Positions 17,387-26,682 are shown, numbered from the stretch's first letter. The stretch: 64,000 nucleotides of DNA from Natrinema longum (GCF_017352095.1 NZ_CP071463.1:1984001-2048000), one strand, 5' to 3'. Numbers and translations are program-made. The notes: a model not told the origin generated them from the sequence alone.

Positions 17387-18231
17387 GCGTCGGTCACCTC
17401 CCGATCCTCAGCCGGGCCGTCTCCGTCCCGTTCGGTATCGGCCGGTCTCTCACTCGCATGCTCGAGGTCGTCGTCGATTCGGGGTCGGATCGGCCGTGGG
17501 CCGCGAGCGATCGCCCGCGGCTCGATGGCCCGCTGCAGTCGCCCGTCGGCCCCGCGCTGGAGTTCCTCGAGCCGTGGTTGCAACACGGGGACGTTCCGGG
17601 GTGCGGTCTGGCCCGGCACCGTCGGCAGGGCCTCGTCGGCGACCTCGGCGACCGCACTCGTCGCCCGATGTGCTCGCCGTCGGACGACGCGTTCGGGGTA
17701 GAGCCACGCACGCACGCGCTCACGGAACGGCCGGGTCGGCGGGGCGACCTCCGTCGCGAGGACGCTGGCGGCGACCTCGTCGTCGGTCCAGCTCCCGTCC
17801 GCGATCGCCGCTGCTGCCTCCGACCGCGACCACCCCCCGTGCTCGAGCGCGTCCAGTAGTGCTTCCCGGAGCGGGGGCCGAACGACCTCGAGGCCGTCGG
17901 CGACGGCCCCCGCGTTGCGGGCTTCCTCGCCGGCTGCCTCGATCACTCCCGCCAGCGCGTCGCTCGAGAGGGCGGGATCGCGAGTGGTCCGCTCGGGTGC
18001 CGGACTCGCGAACCGATCGTCGGCCGCCCAGGGAACCGTCGGCGCGTCCCCGCCCGATCCGGGCGTCCCACGGAGCTTCCAAAGACCGATGCCCAGCGCG
18101 ACCAGCGCGAGCACGACGACGAGGGCCCCGGCAGCGCTCGATCCGCCGGCCCCGCCGACGCCCAGTACCGTCCCGATCCCGACGACCGTCAGCCCCAAGA
18201 GGGCGACGACGAGCTGGTATCGTCGGTTCAC
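17383..18231 (-). CDS. Small membrane protein of the MoxR/DUF58 cluster (DUF7269-like)
   Basis: A 282-residue protein with two membrane helices near the N-terminus (about 5-25 and 33-53), then a soluble, Arg/Glu-rich domain. The motif VRPPLREALLDALEHGGWSR lies near residue 115, and the disordered C-terminus is acidic. It overlaps both neighbours by four bases, so it is translated from the same mRNA. No enzymatic motif is visible. Clusters of this type in haloarchaea carry an equivalent gene at this place. Confidence 0.78.
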   Translation of the reverse strand: MNRRYQLVVALLGLTVVGIGTVLGVGGAGGSSAAGALVVVLALVALGIGLWKLRGTPGSGGDAPTVPWAADDRFASPAPERTTRDPALSSDALAGVIEAAGEEARNAGAVADGLEVVRPPLREALLDALEHGGWSRSEAAAAIADGSWTDDEVAASVLATEVAPPTRPFRERVRAWLYPERVVRRRAHRATSAVAEVADEALPTVPGQTAPRNVPVLQPRLEELQRGADGRLQRAIEPRAIARGPRPIRPRIDDDLEHASERPADTERDGDGPAEDREVTDA

Positions 18232-20489
18232 GGCTCTCCCTCCGTGGCCGACGCCGGTTCGGTCGCAGACTCCGGCCGGTCTTCGGCGTCCGATTCCGTG
18301 GATTCGTCCCCGATTCGAGCCCGCTCGACCGCGTCGTAGGCGTCGGCCGCCCGTTCGCGACGACCGCTCGAGCGCGGCCGACCGCCGTACTCAACCTCGC
18401 GAAAGAGCGTCGTCAGCTCGCGAACCGGCTGCCGTGGATACCCCTTCGAGAGGGCACGGCGCTCGATCTCGCCGGGCGTCCGGGTTCGCCAGCGCCCCGG
18501 TTCGACCCGGCGTGCGAAGGCCCGCCACAGCTCGCGGAACGAGCGCCGTTCGTCTCCCGAGTGATCGGGAGCCGTCTCCGTCGCCGTGGAATCGGCCGTC
18601 TCCTCGTCCGCTGTCGTCGGTTCGGCTTCCGTTTCCGTCTCGTCGCGTCGGCGCACCACCACACCGGCGACGGCGAGCGCGACAGCGACGAGAGCCGCCC
18701 CCCGCCCGCCGTCGACGACGTAGCCGCCCGCGACGAGGACGAGGGCCCCGAAGCCGGCTGCAACCGTCCGAGTGGGGAGCCCCCGAAGCCAGGCGGTGAA
18801 CCGTGCCCAGAGGGCTCGTCCCGACCGGGGCAGCGACTCGAGCCACTCCCGGACGGCCCCGGCCAGCGAGTACCCCCACTCGAGGGCGGCCTCGAGCCGT
18901 TCGACAACGCCGACTGTGAACCCGACGAGCCACGACGTCAGCCGCTCCAGCCGGTCGCGGATCGATGGCAGATCCCGGCGGCTCGGCCGACTCCAGCCGG
19001 CCCGACCCACGACGACGCCGAGGCCGAGCAGGAGGCCGATGCCGAGTACCGCGAGCGCAGCCGTCGCCCCGTAAACCGCCTCGACGACGAGCACCGTCAG
19101 CAGCGCCGCCGTGACTCCGACGACCGCGACGGGGCCGCGACGGCCGTAAATCCGGAACGAGAGCGCTGCCAGCACGGTGAGGACGAGCGCGATCGACAGC
19201 GCGTTCACGCCGTACGTTCCGACCACCGACGTGCGTGCAGTCTGTCGCTCCGTGGTGACCGTCACGGTCGTCGTCGGATCCCGCGGGAGTTCGATCGCCA
19301 ATCGGCCGTCTGCCCCCGTCGTTCCGTCGGACTCGCCGTCGACGGTTACCGTCGCCCCGTCGACCGGCTCGCCGCCGACCGTGGCTTCGACTGCGCCGTC
19401 GCTCCCGGGCACCGGCAGGAGTCCGTCGGAGACGAGCGTCGCCTCGAGTACCAACACGTCGACGGTCGTCGTCCCTGCGAACTCGCCGCGGGCGACCTCG
19501 ATTTCGAACGCGTCGGCCCCGTCGTCGGGGACCGTCACCGTGGCCCGCCCGTCTTCGTCCGTCTCGCCGACGCCGGTCCCGTCGACGGAGACGGCCGCCT
19601 GGCTCATCGGTTCCCCCTCGATGGTGGCCTCGACGGTGATCGGCTCCCCGGGATAGGGATCGCCCTCGACCTCGAGGTCGACCTCCCCCTCGACCTCGTA
19701 GGTGCTGGTGGCGTTCGTCTCCGTCTCGCTTTGGACGCTGGGTTGGTCCGGCGTGGCCATCGAACCCGTCGTCGACGCTGCCGAGGCTGCGGCCGCCGCT
19801 CCCGAACCCGCACTCGCTGGTGTTGCCATCGCCGTCAGTTCGCTCGAACGTCCGCTCACGCTGGCCGGCTGCTGGCTGCCGACTCCGGAAGCCACTGTCG
19901 ATCGCATCGACGTGCCCGTTCCGGCTCGACACGTCGGATCGGTCGTCCCTCCGACGCGGATGACCAGCTCTTCGACGTACGGAACCTCGCCGGTCACCCG
20001 TCCGTTTCCGTCAGTCTCGCCTACCTTTCGGTCCTCGAACCAGACCGGCGCGTCGGTGAGCGCCTCGCCGTCGTCGTAGATCGTCGCCGTGACCTCCCGT
20101 CCGGGGACCGGCTTCCGGTCCAGCGTGATGACACACTGGGGATCCACTTCCGTCTCCGTCTCGCCGTTTCCGTTGCCCTCGTCGCCGCCGATGTCGAGCA
20201 ACTCGAGCAATCGCCGCCAGTCGAACCCCTCGCCGGGCTCGTCATCGGAGTCGTCACTCTCACCGCCGCCACCGCCGTCGACGTCGTCCCCGCCGCCGTC
20301 GGTACTGGGGTCGAAATCGAAATCGAAGTCGAAATCGAACCCCGGTTCCGACCCGGAGGTGGTTCCGCCGGTCATTCCGGGTGCGAACGCGGCAGCCAGT
20401 ACGAGTGCGAGTACCGCGAGTGCGACGAACGAGACCTGCCGGTAGTCGGCCCCGCCGCCGGCGTCGTCGGTGGTGGAATCGTCGGACAC
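18228..20489 (-). CDS. DUF4129 domain membrane protein with Ig-like extracellular repeats
   Basis: A 753-residue protein and first gene of the operon. Residues 20-40 form a membrane helix or uncleaved signal, followed by a run of alternating Phe-Asp (about 50-60) and acidic linkers. Carboxypeptidase-regulatory/Ig-like domains follow (about 115-175 and 275-400; GVGETDEDGRATV, TGADGRLAIELP). A cluster of membrane helices spans about 410-480, with two more near 580-620. The cytoplasmic end carries DUF4129 (about 660-720; RRALSKGYPRQPVRELT). DUF4129 is the usual partner of transglutaminase/DUF58/MoxR systems; no transglutaminase triad is seen here. Role unknown, probably envelope-related. Confidence 0.85.
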   Translation of the reverse strand: MSDDSTTDDAGGGADYRQVSFVALAVLALVLAAAFAPGMTGGTTSGSEPGFDFDFDFDFDPSTDGGGDDVDGGGGGESDDSDDEPGEGFDWRRLLELLDIGGDEGNGNGETETEVDPQCVITLDRKPVPGREVTATIYDDGEALTDAPVWFEDRKVGETDGNGRVTGEVPYVEELVIRVGGTTDPTCRAGTGTSMRSTVASGVGSQQPASVSGRSSELTAMATPASAGSGAAAAASAASTTGSMATPDQPSVQSETETNATSTYEVEGEVDLEVEGDPYPGEPITVEATIEGEPMSQAAVSVDGTGVGETDEDGRATVTVPDDGADAFEIEVARGEFAGTTTVDVLVLEATLVSDGLLPVPGSDGAVEATVGGEPVDGATVTVDGESDGTTGADGRLAIELPRDPTTTVTVTTERQTARTSVVGTYGVNALSIALVLTVLAALSFRIYGRRGPVAVVGVTAALLTVLVVEAVYGATAALAVLGIGLLLGLGVVVGRAGWSRPSRRDLPSIRDRLERLTSWLVGFTVGVVERLEAALEWGYSLAGAVREWLESLPRSGRALWARFTAWLRGLPTRTVAAGFGALVLVAGGYVVDGGRGAALVAVALAVAGVVVRRRDETETEAEPTTADEETADSTATETAPDHSGDERRSFRELWRAFARRVEPGRWRTRTPGEIERRALSKGYPRQPVRELTTLFREVEYGGRPRSSGRRERAADAYDAVERARIGDESTESDAEDRPESATEPASATEGEP

Positions 20490-20806
20490 GTGCCGTCACT
20501 CCGTTCGCGGTCGGCTCGGCCACCGACCTGTCGCTATCACAATGAGTGAGTATGGAACCTACCCCACAATGAAAGTACACGTTCGCACTCGGCCGTCCTC
20601 GCGCGAACACGTAACCCGTCGCCGGCCGTTTTGGCGCGTTCTTGTCTCGGTTACGGCAGCGCCATCTCTCGAGGTCCGCGAGCGCCACGTTCACCACTCC
20701 GTCTCTGGGAGTGTCGACGGCCGGTAAGTCGACCGCGATCGCGGAGCGCACGGAGTTCGACGGCGTCTCCGAGGGGTTTCTCTGTCCGCGGACCGTACGT
20801 CGACCG
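20490..20806. other. Divergent intergenic region
   Basis: 317 bases between the DUF4129 operon and the oxidoreductase gene. Short open frames lack supporting motifs. It should contain both promoters, but I see no clear TATA element at canonical distance from either start. Confidence 0.3.
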
Positions 20807-21889
20807 ATGAGCGGGAAGCGACTCCGCACGGTGTTCGCCCGCGTCCAGCCGGCACCGCGGCTCGTCGACTGGTCGCTGTTCGTCCTCGTCGGCCTCGAGG
20901 TCGCGAGCGGGCTGCTTTCCTTTACCGTCGGCCGACCGTCGGGGTGGCCGGTCTTCGAGTTCCACCGCATCGCGGGGGTGACCATCGTCGCCTTGCTCGC
21001 GTTCAAGCTGTACCGCGTTCGGCGTCGGATACTCGATCGTGACCGTTGGATGCCGTCGACCGCTGTCTCCGTACTCACCGCCGTCGCGGCCCTCGGGGCG
21101 CTGTCGACGGGATTCCTCTGGGTTGCCGGGCTCGACGTCCGGATCGCCTACTGGACGCTCCTCTCCGTCCACGTCGGCTTCGGTCTCGCACTCGTTCCCC
21201 TCCTGATCGCACACCTGTCCACTCGCTTCCGGCCCCCGCGACGGGTCGACTTCGAGGGGCGGCGGACGGCCGTCCGCTTTGCCGGGTTGGTCGTCGCCAG
21301 TGCCGTCGTCCTTCGTCTGCAGCGCCTCGCGAACGCGGTCCTCGAGACCGGCGGTAGCGACCGCCGATTCACCGGTTCGCAACCACGGGAGGGGGCGGGG
21401 AACGCCGCGTTCCCGGTCACCTCGTGGGTGGCCGACGACCCCGATCCGATCGACCGCGACGCCTGGGCACTGTCCGTCGACGGACTGGTCGCGTCGCCGA
21501 TCGACCTCGAGTTCGGCGCGCTCGAACCCGACGCGGAGCGCGAAGCGCTACTGGACTGTACGAGCGGCTGGTACACGGTCCAGCGGTGGAGCGGGATTCG
21601 AGTCGGAGACCTGCTCGAGCGAGTCGACGCCGAGGCGGACGCCACGCACGTCCGGTTCGTCTCCGTGACCGGCTACCGGTGGACGCTACCGATCGAGGAG
21701 GCCCGCGACGCCGTGTTGGCGACCCACGTCGGCGGCGAGCGGTTGAGCCACGGCCATGGCGGGCCGCTCCGCCTCGTCGCACCCGGCCGCAGGGGATTTC
21801 AGTGGGTGAAGTGGGTCGACCGCGTCGAGGTGCGTGACCGGCCGGATCCAGCCCAGTGGCTGGTGACGTTGATCAGTGGCTTCGACTGA
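20807..21889 (+). CDS. Membrane-anchored molybdopterin-dependent oxidoreductase (sulfite-oxidase fold)
   Basis: A 360-residue protein. About four membrane helices (20-170) form a cytochrome-b-like anchor with FEFHRIAG and SVHVGFG histidines. An oxidoreductase molybdopterin-binding domain follows (about 205-350). The conserved Moco-ligand cysteine sits in LDCTSGWYTVQRWSG, and RLVAPGRRGFQWVKWV closes the domain. It probably oxidises or reduces a small substrate and passes electrons to the membrane; the substrate is unknown. ATG 20807 is preferred because helix 1 follows within 20 residues. Its TGA stop is part of palindromic repeat copy 3. Confidence 0.82.
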   Translation: MSGKRLRTVFARVQPAPRLVDWSLFVLVGLEVASGLLSFTVGRPSGWPVFEFHRIAGVTIVALLAFKLYRVRRRILDRDRWMPSTAVSVLTAVAALGALSTGFLWVAGLDVRIAYWTLLSVHVGFGLALVPLLIAHLSTRFRPPRRVDFEGRRTAVRFAGLVVASAVVLRLQRLANAVLETGGSDRRFTGSQPREGAGNAAFPVTSWVADDPDPIDRDAWALSVDGLVASPIDLEFGALEPDAEREALLDCTSGWYTVQRWSGIRVGDLLERVDAEADATHVRFVSVTGYRWTLPIEEARDAVLATHVGGERLSHGHGGPLRLVAPGRRGFQWVKWVDRVEVRDRPDPAQWLVTLISGFD

Positions 21890-21963
21890 GACGGTTTGCT
21901 GTCGCGGTGGGACCGCAGGGCGGTTCCGGTCCCACCGGCACTGACGGACAGGAGACCGTCTGA
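21887..21963. repeat. Dispersed stop-codon-associated palindromic repeat, copy 3 (inverted)
   Basis: A 77-base copy in the opposite orientation to the others. It begins with the TGA stop codon of the plus-strand oxidoreductase gene and ends 14 bases before the end of convergent hisE. The inner GGTGGGACCG/CGGTTCCGGTCCCACC stem remains; a few bases are deleted near the stop side. Confidence 0.88.
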
Positions 21964-21976
21964 GCGTCCCTTCGCG

Positions 21977-22261
21977 TCAGCGTCGCGCCTCGAGTTCCGC
22001 CTCGAGATCCGACAGCTCCACGTCCTTCATCGCGAGCAAGACGAGCAAGTGGTAGACGATGTCGGCGCTCTCGTGGGCGATCTCCTCGCGGTCGTCGTCT
22101 TTCGCGGCCAGCACGAGTTCGGTCGTCTCCTCGCCGAGTTTCTCCAGTACTTCGTTCTCGCCTTTCTCGTGGGTAAACAGCGAGGCGGTGTAGGAATCTT
22201 CAGGCAACCGTTCCTTCCGATCCTCGATCACGGCGAACAGTTCTGCGAGCGTCTCGTCCAT
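21977..22261 (-). CDS. hisE: Phosphoribosyl-ATP pyrophosphohydrolase HisE
   Basis: A 94-residue all-helical MazG-like protein with the HisE pattern LPEDSYTASLF, then the metal-binding EKLGEETTEL and HESADIVYHLLVLL. It hydrolyses phosphoribosyl-ATP to phosphoribosyl-AMP in histidine biosynthesis. The ATG immediately follows the TAG stop of the DUF151 gene, so the two are co-translated. Stand-alone HisE, not fused to HisI, is usual in archaea. Confidence 0.93.
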   Translation of the reverse strand: MDETLAELFAVIEDRKERLPEDSYTASLFTHEKGENEVLEKLGEETTELVLAAKDDDREEIAHESADIVYHLLVLLAMKDVELSDLEAELEARR

Positions 22262-22729
22262 CTAGATGTCACCCGACACGTTGCGGATGTCTTCGAGTTC
22301 GTCGAACTTCTCGCTGTCGTCTCGGCTGTCCGCGAAAACCGCTTCGCTGACCTCGATCGGGGCGTTGGTTCGGGCAGCCAGGGCGAGCGAATCGCTGGGC
22401 CGGGCGTCGACGACCGTCTCGCCGCGGGGCGTCTCGAGGTGGATGTCGGCGATGTAGGTCCCACCCTGGCCGGCGTCGCGTTCCTCGATCTCGGTGACGA
22501 CGACGCGGTCGATCCGGCTCCCCAGTTCCTCCATGACGTCGAGCAGGAGGTCGTGAGTCAGCGGCCGTCCGATATCTTCGGCCTCGAGTCCACGGGCGAT
22601 GCTGGTCGCCTCGTTGAAGCCGATGAAGATCGGTACGACGTCGTCTTCCCCCTCGACGGCGAGGACGACCACCGGAACCGGGCCCTGGGGCGTCCCTGCG
22701 ACCCGAACCGCGTCGATGGATGCCTGCAT
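22262..22729 (-). CDS. Bifunctional nuclease (DUF151/BFN) domain protein
   Basis: A 155-residue protein with a full DUF151 domain (about 1-130): VVLAVEGEDDVVPIFIG, GRPLTHDLLLDVMEELG and DARPSDSLALAARTNAPI. Members have reported DNase/RNase activity or act as regulators in plants and bacteria; the archaeal function is not established. ATG 22729 is chosen because the domain begins immediately. Its stop abuts the hisE start with no gap. Confidence 0.88.
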   Translation of the reverse strand: MQASIDAVRVAGTPQGPVPVVVLAVEGEDDVVPIFIGFNEATSIARGLEAEDIGRPLTHDLLLDVMEELGSRIDRVVVTEIEERDAGQGGTYIADIHLETPRGETVVDARPSDSLALAARTNAPIEVSEAVFADSRDDSEKFDELEDIRNVSGDI

Positions 22730-22880
22730 ACCCATACCGTTGGGAAGGAGGGAGAAAACATGTCCGGTCGCGAATGCATGCACGGCCCGCTCGCGGTCCC
22801 GTCGGGTCGGAGCCGACGAGAGCGTCAGTGACTCGTCGATTCCACGACGGATCGATCGACTCCACCGTCGACGCTACGAC

Positions 22881-25307
22881 TCATCGATCGACGACGATAT
22901 CCTCGCGTGCACGCTGCACGTTGAAGATCCGCCAGGCACCCTCTTCGGGCCGTAGTTCGTAGGATTGTGCCGTTCGTTCGCCGTTGAGCTCCTGCTCGAG
23001 TTCCACCACGACGCGGTCGTGGTCGTCCCGGACGCGGTCGATCTCACCGACGATCGAGAGCTCGCCATGCGAGAGAATCAGCTGTTCTTTGGGCGAGAAC
23101 TCCTCGGCTAGCGTCCGGGAGTGGTACAGCTCGTGGGCGCGGTCGCCGTCGCCGTCGGCGAGCAGGTCGAAAAACAGCCGGACGACCGCTTCGGGCGAGC
23201 GCTCACCTGCCTTCTCGTCGAACGCCTCGTCGTCGTCGGACTCCTCCTCGACGTCGACGCTTCGGAGGTGGTGGCGGTACTCGCTCGTCTCGATCGGGTA
23301 CAGGAGCCGCGAGGTAACCTCGTCTTCGATCGCATGCACGATCTGTTCCATTCCGATACGGTCGTCGGCCATGATCGCCGCCAGCCGCCCGATCTTCGAG
23401 ATCTGACCGCCCGTCAGCTCGACCTCCGCGAGGAGGTCGTACTCGAGGTCGCCGGTCGGGGCGTCGTCGGGGACCGCGGCCCGCCAGATCGCCTCGCGGA
23501 CCGGCGGTTCGGGGTTTGGAAACCACACCGAGTGGTCGATCCGACGCCCGAACGCGTCGTCAATGTTCGAGGCGTAGTTGGTCGTCAACACGACGACGCC
23601 GTCGTAGCGCTCGAGGCGCTGGAGGAGGTAGTTGACCTCGGCGTTGGCGTAGCGATCGGTTGCGTCGGCGACCTCGGCGCGGTCGCCAAAGACCGCGTCC
23701 GCCTCGTCGAACAGCAAGATCGCGTTCGACTGGGCGGCGGCCTGAAAGATCCGTTCTAAATTTTCCTCGGTCTCGCCGATGTACTTCGAGACGACCGTCG
23801 AGAGGTCGATCTTGTACAGCGCCATCCCGACGTCGTTGGCGAGCACCTCCGCGGCCATCGTCTTTCCCGTCCCCGACGGCCCTTTGAAGAGCGCGACGAC
23901 GCCGCCGGTGCGCGATCCACCCTCCGCGAACCCCCACTCGCCGTAGATGCGTGCCTGCCCCGTAACGTGATCGCGGATCAGCCGGAGCTCGCGCTCGGTC
24001 TTCTCGCGAAGCTGGATGTCCGTCCAGTCGTATGCAGGCTCGATCCGCTGGGCGAGCTCGTCGAGCCCGTCCGCAGACTGTGCGCGACAGCCCTCGTAGA
24101 CGTCCCCAGCGGTCGGCTCCCCGTCGGCCAGCGACCGGGCCGTCGCCAGCGCCGCCTCGAGTTGGCTCCGGGTCAGCTCGAACGTTCCTGCCAGTACCGC
24201 CGGATCGACGTCCGCGGGTAGCTCGTCCGCTCGTTCCTCCCAGAACGCATGACGTGCGTCGATCGATGGGCGGGGAAACTCCACGATAAAATCGATCCCG
24301 ACGGTCGTCCCCGTCGGGTGCCACTCCTCGGTCCCGGTGACGAACAGGTCCGCCTGGAGGTCGTCGAACCGGTCGAACACGTCCTCGAGCGAGTACTCGA
24401 CGCCCCGCTCGGCGAGCGCGTCGGCGTCGGTGAGGTGGACGGGACAGTCCTGCAGGAGTGCCTCCCGGTGGAATCCCTCGAGCGCGTCGGCCTCGAGCAC
24501 GGCCGGCAGCGAGGCACGCAGCAGCCGGTCGTCCGCCAGCGCCTCGATCGCCGCGTCGCGCTCGTCGGCGTCCGGCCCGTGGAAATAGTAGCGGCCGCTG
24601 GGTTCCGATTCGATGCGCTCGAGTCGGTCGTGGAGTGGTGGCTCGAGCTGGAGGTCCTCGAGAGTGCGATCGGGCGGAGGGAGGTCGGCTACCCGCTCGA
24701 GGGCGGGGTCGAGGTCGACGTGACCCTCGAGATACGACACCAGTCGCGGATCGACGGTCACGAGGCGATGCTGATGGGAGCGGCTGTTGCCGACGGGTTC
24801 GGAGAGGGTTACGAGGTCGTGCTGGCGGAGTGGGGAACTGGGGGCGACGAGTGCAGTAGCCGCGAGTTGCTGGTCGGTCGTTCGAGAGAATAGATCGGCG
24901 ATCAACTCGACTGTGGGATGGGTAATGTCACTATCGTCGTGTAGTTCCCGGAACATCGTCTGGTAGGTAGCGTCTATTTCGGCCGCAACCGCCAGCAGAA
25001 ACACGTCGAGATGAGGACGAGAGAGATCGAAGCGCTCCGCTAGGATTTTGAGTCGGAACGAATTCTCTGTGGCCGTCTCCGAACACCGGCGGTCGATCTC
25101 GGCCGCACGTTCGGCGAGGCGTTCCGCCGCGTCGGTCGGGAGCCCAACCGACAGTCGGGCGGGTTCGTGTGCTAACTCGACCTCGCCAACAGCAGGCGGA
25201 TCGTCACTCGCAGGGACCGTTTCGGTGATCGTGTCGTACGCCCGGAGCAGCGACTCGATCCGCTCGAGTTCGGCTATGAGATGCGCACGTGTATTCGCGT
25301 AGGACAT
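22881..25307 (-). CDS. AAA+ ATPase with C-terminal NTF2-like domain, contractile-injection-system type
   Basis: An 808-residue protein. A helical N-terminal region (1-190) and a degenerate ATPase-like domain without P-loop (about 200-395) precede a complete AAA+ domain. That domain has Walker A GPSGTGKT (476-483), Walker B ILLFDEAD (530-537), sensor 1 LTTN (574-577) and an arginine-finger region GRRIDHSVWFP. The last 100 residues (about 703-808, from SPEAVVRLFFDLL) look like an NTF2/SnoaL-like fold, an unusual addition. ATPases of this layout accompany extracellular contractile injection systems, where they may load or assemble the particle. The divergent DUF4157 genes support that. ATG 25307 is preferred over TTG 25328. 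Confidence 0.8.
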   Translation of the reverse strand: MSYANTRAHLIAELERIESLLRAYDTITETVPASDDPPAVGEVELAHEPARLSVGLPTDAAERLAERAAEIDRRCSETATENSFRLKILAERFDLSRPHLDVFLLAVAAEIDATYQTMFRELHDDSDITHPTVELIADLFSRTTDQQLAATALVAPSSPLRQHDLVTLSEPVGNSRSHQHRLVTVDPRLVSYLEGHVDLDPALERVADLPPPDRTLEDLQLEPPLHDRLERIESEPSGRYYFHGPDADERDAAIEALADDRLLRASLPAVLEADALEGFHREALLQDCPVHLTDADALAERGVEYSLEDVFDRFDDLQADLFVTGTEEWHPTGTTVGIDFIVEFPRPSIDARHAFWEERADELPADVDPAVLAGTFELTRSQLEAALATARSLADGEPTAGDVYEGCRAQSADGLDELAQRIEPAYDWTDIQLREKTERELRLIRDHVTGQARIYGEWGFAEGGSRTGGVVALFKGPSGTGKTMAAEVLANDVGMALYKIDLSTVVSKYIGETEENLERIFQAAAQSNAILLFDEADAVFGDRAEVADATDRYANAEVNYLLQRLERYDGVVVLTTNYASNIDDAFGRRIDHSVWFPNPEPPVREAIWRAAVPDDAPTGDLEYDLLAEVELTGGQISKIGRLAAIMADDRIGMEQIVHAIEDEVTSRLLYPIETSEYRHHLRSVDVEEESDDDEAFDEKAGERSPEAVVRLFFDLLADGDGDRAHELYHSRTLAEEFSPKEQLILSHGELSIVGEIDRVRDDHDRVVVELEQELNGERTAQSYELRPEEGAWRIFNVQRAREDIVVDR

Positions 25308-25413
25308 TCGAGCGAGTACCCGAGCCAAGACGGCGAGACGAGATAAAATTTACTAGGCCAATAGATGGGAAATATTATCATCGAGGTAGCGAAAGTACTG
25401 GTAAATCAAAACG
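25308..25413. promoter_or_regulatory. Divergent AT-rich promoter region of the AAA/DUF4157 locus
   Basis: A 106-base AT-rich spacer. On the minus strand TAAATTTTATC at about 25342-25352 lies 35-45 bases before the ATPase start. On the plus strand AATATTATCATC at about 25371-25382 lies about 35 bases before the first DUF4157 start. The shared spacer suggests the two sides are expressed together. Confidence 0.5.
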
Positions 25414-26106
25414 ATGGGACGGAACTCCTCGCGGGCGGGGCGATCCGACGACGAGGTCGAGTCGGATCTGTCACACCTGAACCATATTGACCAGGCGACA
25501 GGGACACTGGGTCCCTCAGACGCTTCTATACAGCGGACGAGCGCCGAGGAAACGGCGTCGGCGGAGCCGACGACCACCCCGAAATCGATGGGTGCGATGG
25601 ACTCGTCGACGGAGTTGCTTCAGCGGGTGAGAGAGGGAACCGGACCGGTTTCCGGTCCGATTATCGGCGATCGTCCTCTCGGTGAACGCCGGGAAGCCGA
25701 GCGAAGCACTCCGAAATCGCTGCAACGGAGTGCAACAGCTGGTCGGGACACGAACCCAGCCGGTGAGACGCAGGTTCCCGATTCGGTTCGGGACGTCATT
25801 TCCTCGCGTGGCCGCTCGTTGGATACGTCTATTCAGCGCGCAGTAGAGGATCGGATGGGTGACTCGCTCGGCGACGTACGGATTCACACCGGCCCGAAAG
25901 CCGCACAGGCGTGTGATGAGATCAACGCTCGAGCGTTCACCGTCGGGAATCACGTCGCGTTCAACGCCGGCGAGTACGATCCGAGTTCACCAGAGGGCCA
26001 ACACGTGCTGGCCCACGAGTTAGCGCACGTGCGCCAGCAGACCGGCGGGGCAGTGTCGATGCTCCCCCAGGAGAATCTCGACCTCGAGATCGACCCGGAT
26101 CCCTAG
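25414..26106 (+). CDS. DUF4157 domain protein, truncated by an in-frame amber codon
   Basis: The 230 readable residues comprise a disordered Ser/Thr-rich N-terminus (1-115) with isolated (L/I)QR motifs, then a DUF4157 domain (about 120-230). That domain has [26 protein letters not shown] and the metallopeptidase-like HELAH (201-205) followed by VRQQTGG. DUF4157 is a marker domain of proteins linked to extracellular contractile injection systems, usually with a variable toxin part behind it. The frame stops at TAG 26104-26106, where the paralogue at 27782 has CAG. The frame then stays open to 26679, so the original protein was about 421 residues. This is probably a recent nonsense mutation. 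Confidence 0.85.
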   Translation: MGRNSSRAGRSDDEVESDLSHLNHIDQATGTLGPSDASIQRTSAEETASAEPTTTPKSMGAMDSSTELLQRVREGTGPVSGPIIGDRPLGERREAERSTPKSLQRSATAGRDTNPAGETQVPDSVRDVISSRGRSLDTSIQRAVEDRMGDSLGDVRIHTGPKAAQACDEINARAFTVGNHVAFNAGEYDPSSPEGQHVLAHELAHVRQQTGGAVSMLPQENLDLEIDPDP

Positions 26107-26142
26107 TTAGAGCGTGAGGCCGAGGAAACGGCCCAGCGGGTC

Positions 26143-26679
26143 ATGGAGGGTGGCGAATTGGGCATTCAGCGGATGGCCACTACTGACGTCCACGTCCAGC
26201 GAAAGGATTGGAACTCGGGGCCATCGAACGTGGAGCGGTTGTCGAGGGACGAGGGGTCGGGTTTCGTCGAGGGGACAGTCGACGACCTCACAACCAAGAC
26301 CTACAGACTGACGCGCGACCAACTGGCTGATCTGGTCGAGCAAGTTGACAGTGCGGAAGAATTACCGGCCTACATCGAGGCGAACGATATCGACGCCGCA
26401 AGTCTGCTACAGGATTCGATGAGTAGTGGCTTCAAGGGCGCTACCAAAGGCTGGAAAGCGGGATCGATGGCGGGATCGTTCGCTGGGCCGACCGGGACCA
26501 TCGTCGGCGGACTTGCCGGAATGCCTATCGGCTATGTTTTTGCGAAGAAATTCGGTGATACCACTGCCAGCGAAATACAAAAGCGTCTCCGAGACTTACT
26601 CGATCTTAATACCGATCAGGAATTCGAAACGCAGCAAGAAATGCAAGATAAGAGCGGTTGGTTCAACGGGTTGAGATAA
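26143..26679 (+). CDS. C-terminal part of the interrupted DUF4157 protein (putative effector region)
   Basis: The 178 residues are in frame with the upstream DUF4157 gene after the amber codon; this ATG is the first available restart. The first residues (ELGIQRM) match the paralogue. Then follow a polar helical stretch (about 45-85) and a Gly/Ala-rich hydrophobic segment (about 95-140; MAGSFAGPTGTIVGGLAGMP) that could insert in or cross a membrane. A charged C-terminus ends in GWFNGLR. No enzymatic motif is recognised. In related loci this place holds the variable cargo or toxin part. Whether this half is made separately is unknown. Confidence 0.6.
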   Translation: MEGGELGIQRMATTDVHVQRKDWNSGPSNVERLSRDEGSGFVEGTVDDLTTKTYRLTRDQLADLVEQVDSAEELPAYIEANDIDAASLLQDSMSSGFKGATKGWKAGSMAGSFAGPTGTIVGGLAGMPIGYVFAKKFGDTTASEIQKRLRDLLDLNTDQEFETQQEMQDKSGWFNGLR

Positions 26680-26682
26680 CAC

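Noticed and set aside
14375-20549. Plus-strand open frames of 1108 and 1237 codons across the MoxR/DUF58 cluster
   Set aside because: Both are shadows of the five minus-strand genes, which have recognised motifs and coupled ATGA junctions. The shadow products are low-complexity Arg/Pro or Asp/Gly sequence.
26104-26106. TAG read as pyrrolysine
   Set aside because: Pyrrolysine decoding is not known in haloarchaea, no pylT/pylS-like sequence is in the window, and the paralogue has Gln here; a nonsense mutation or error is simpler.
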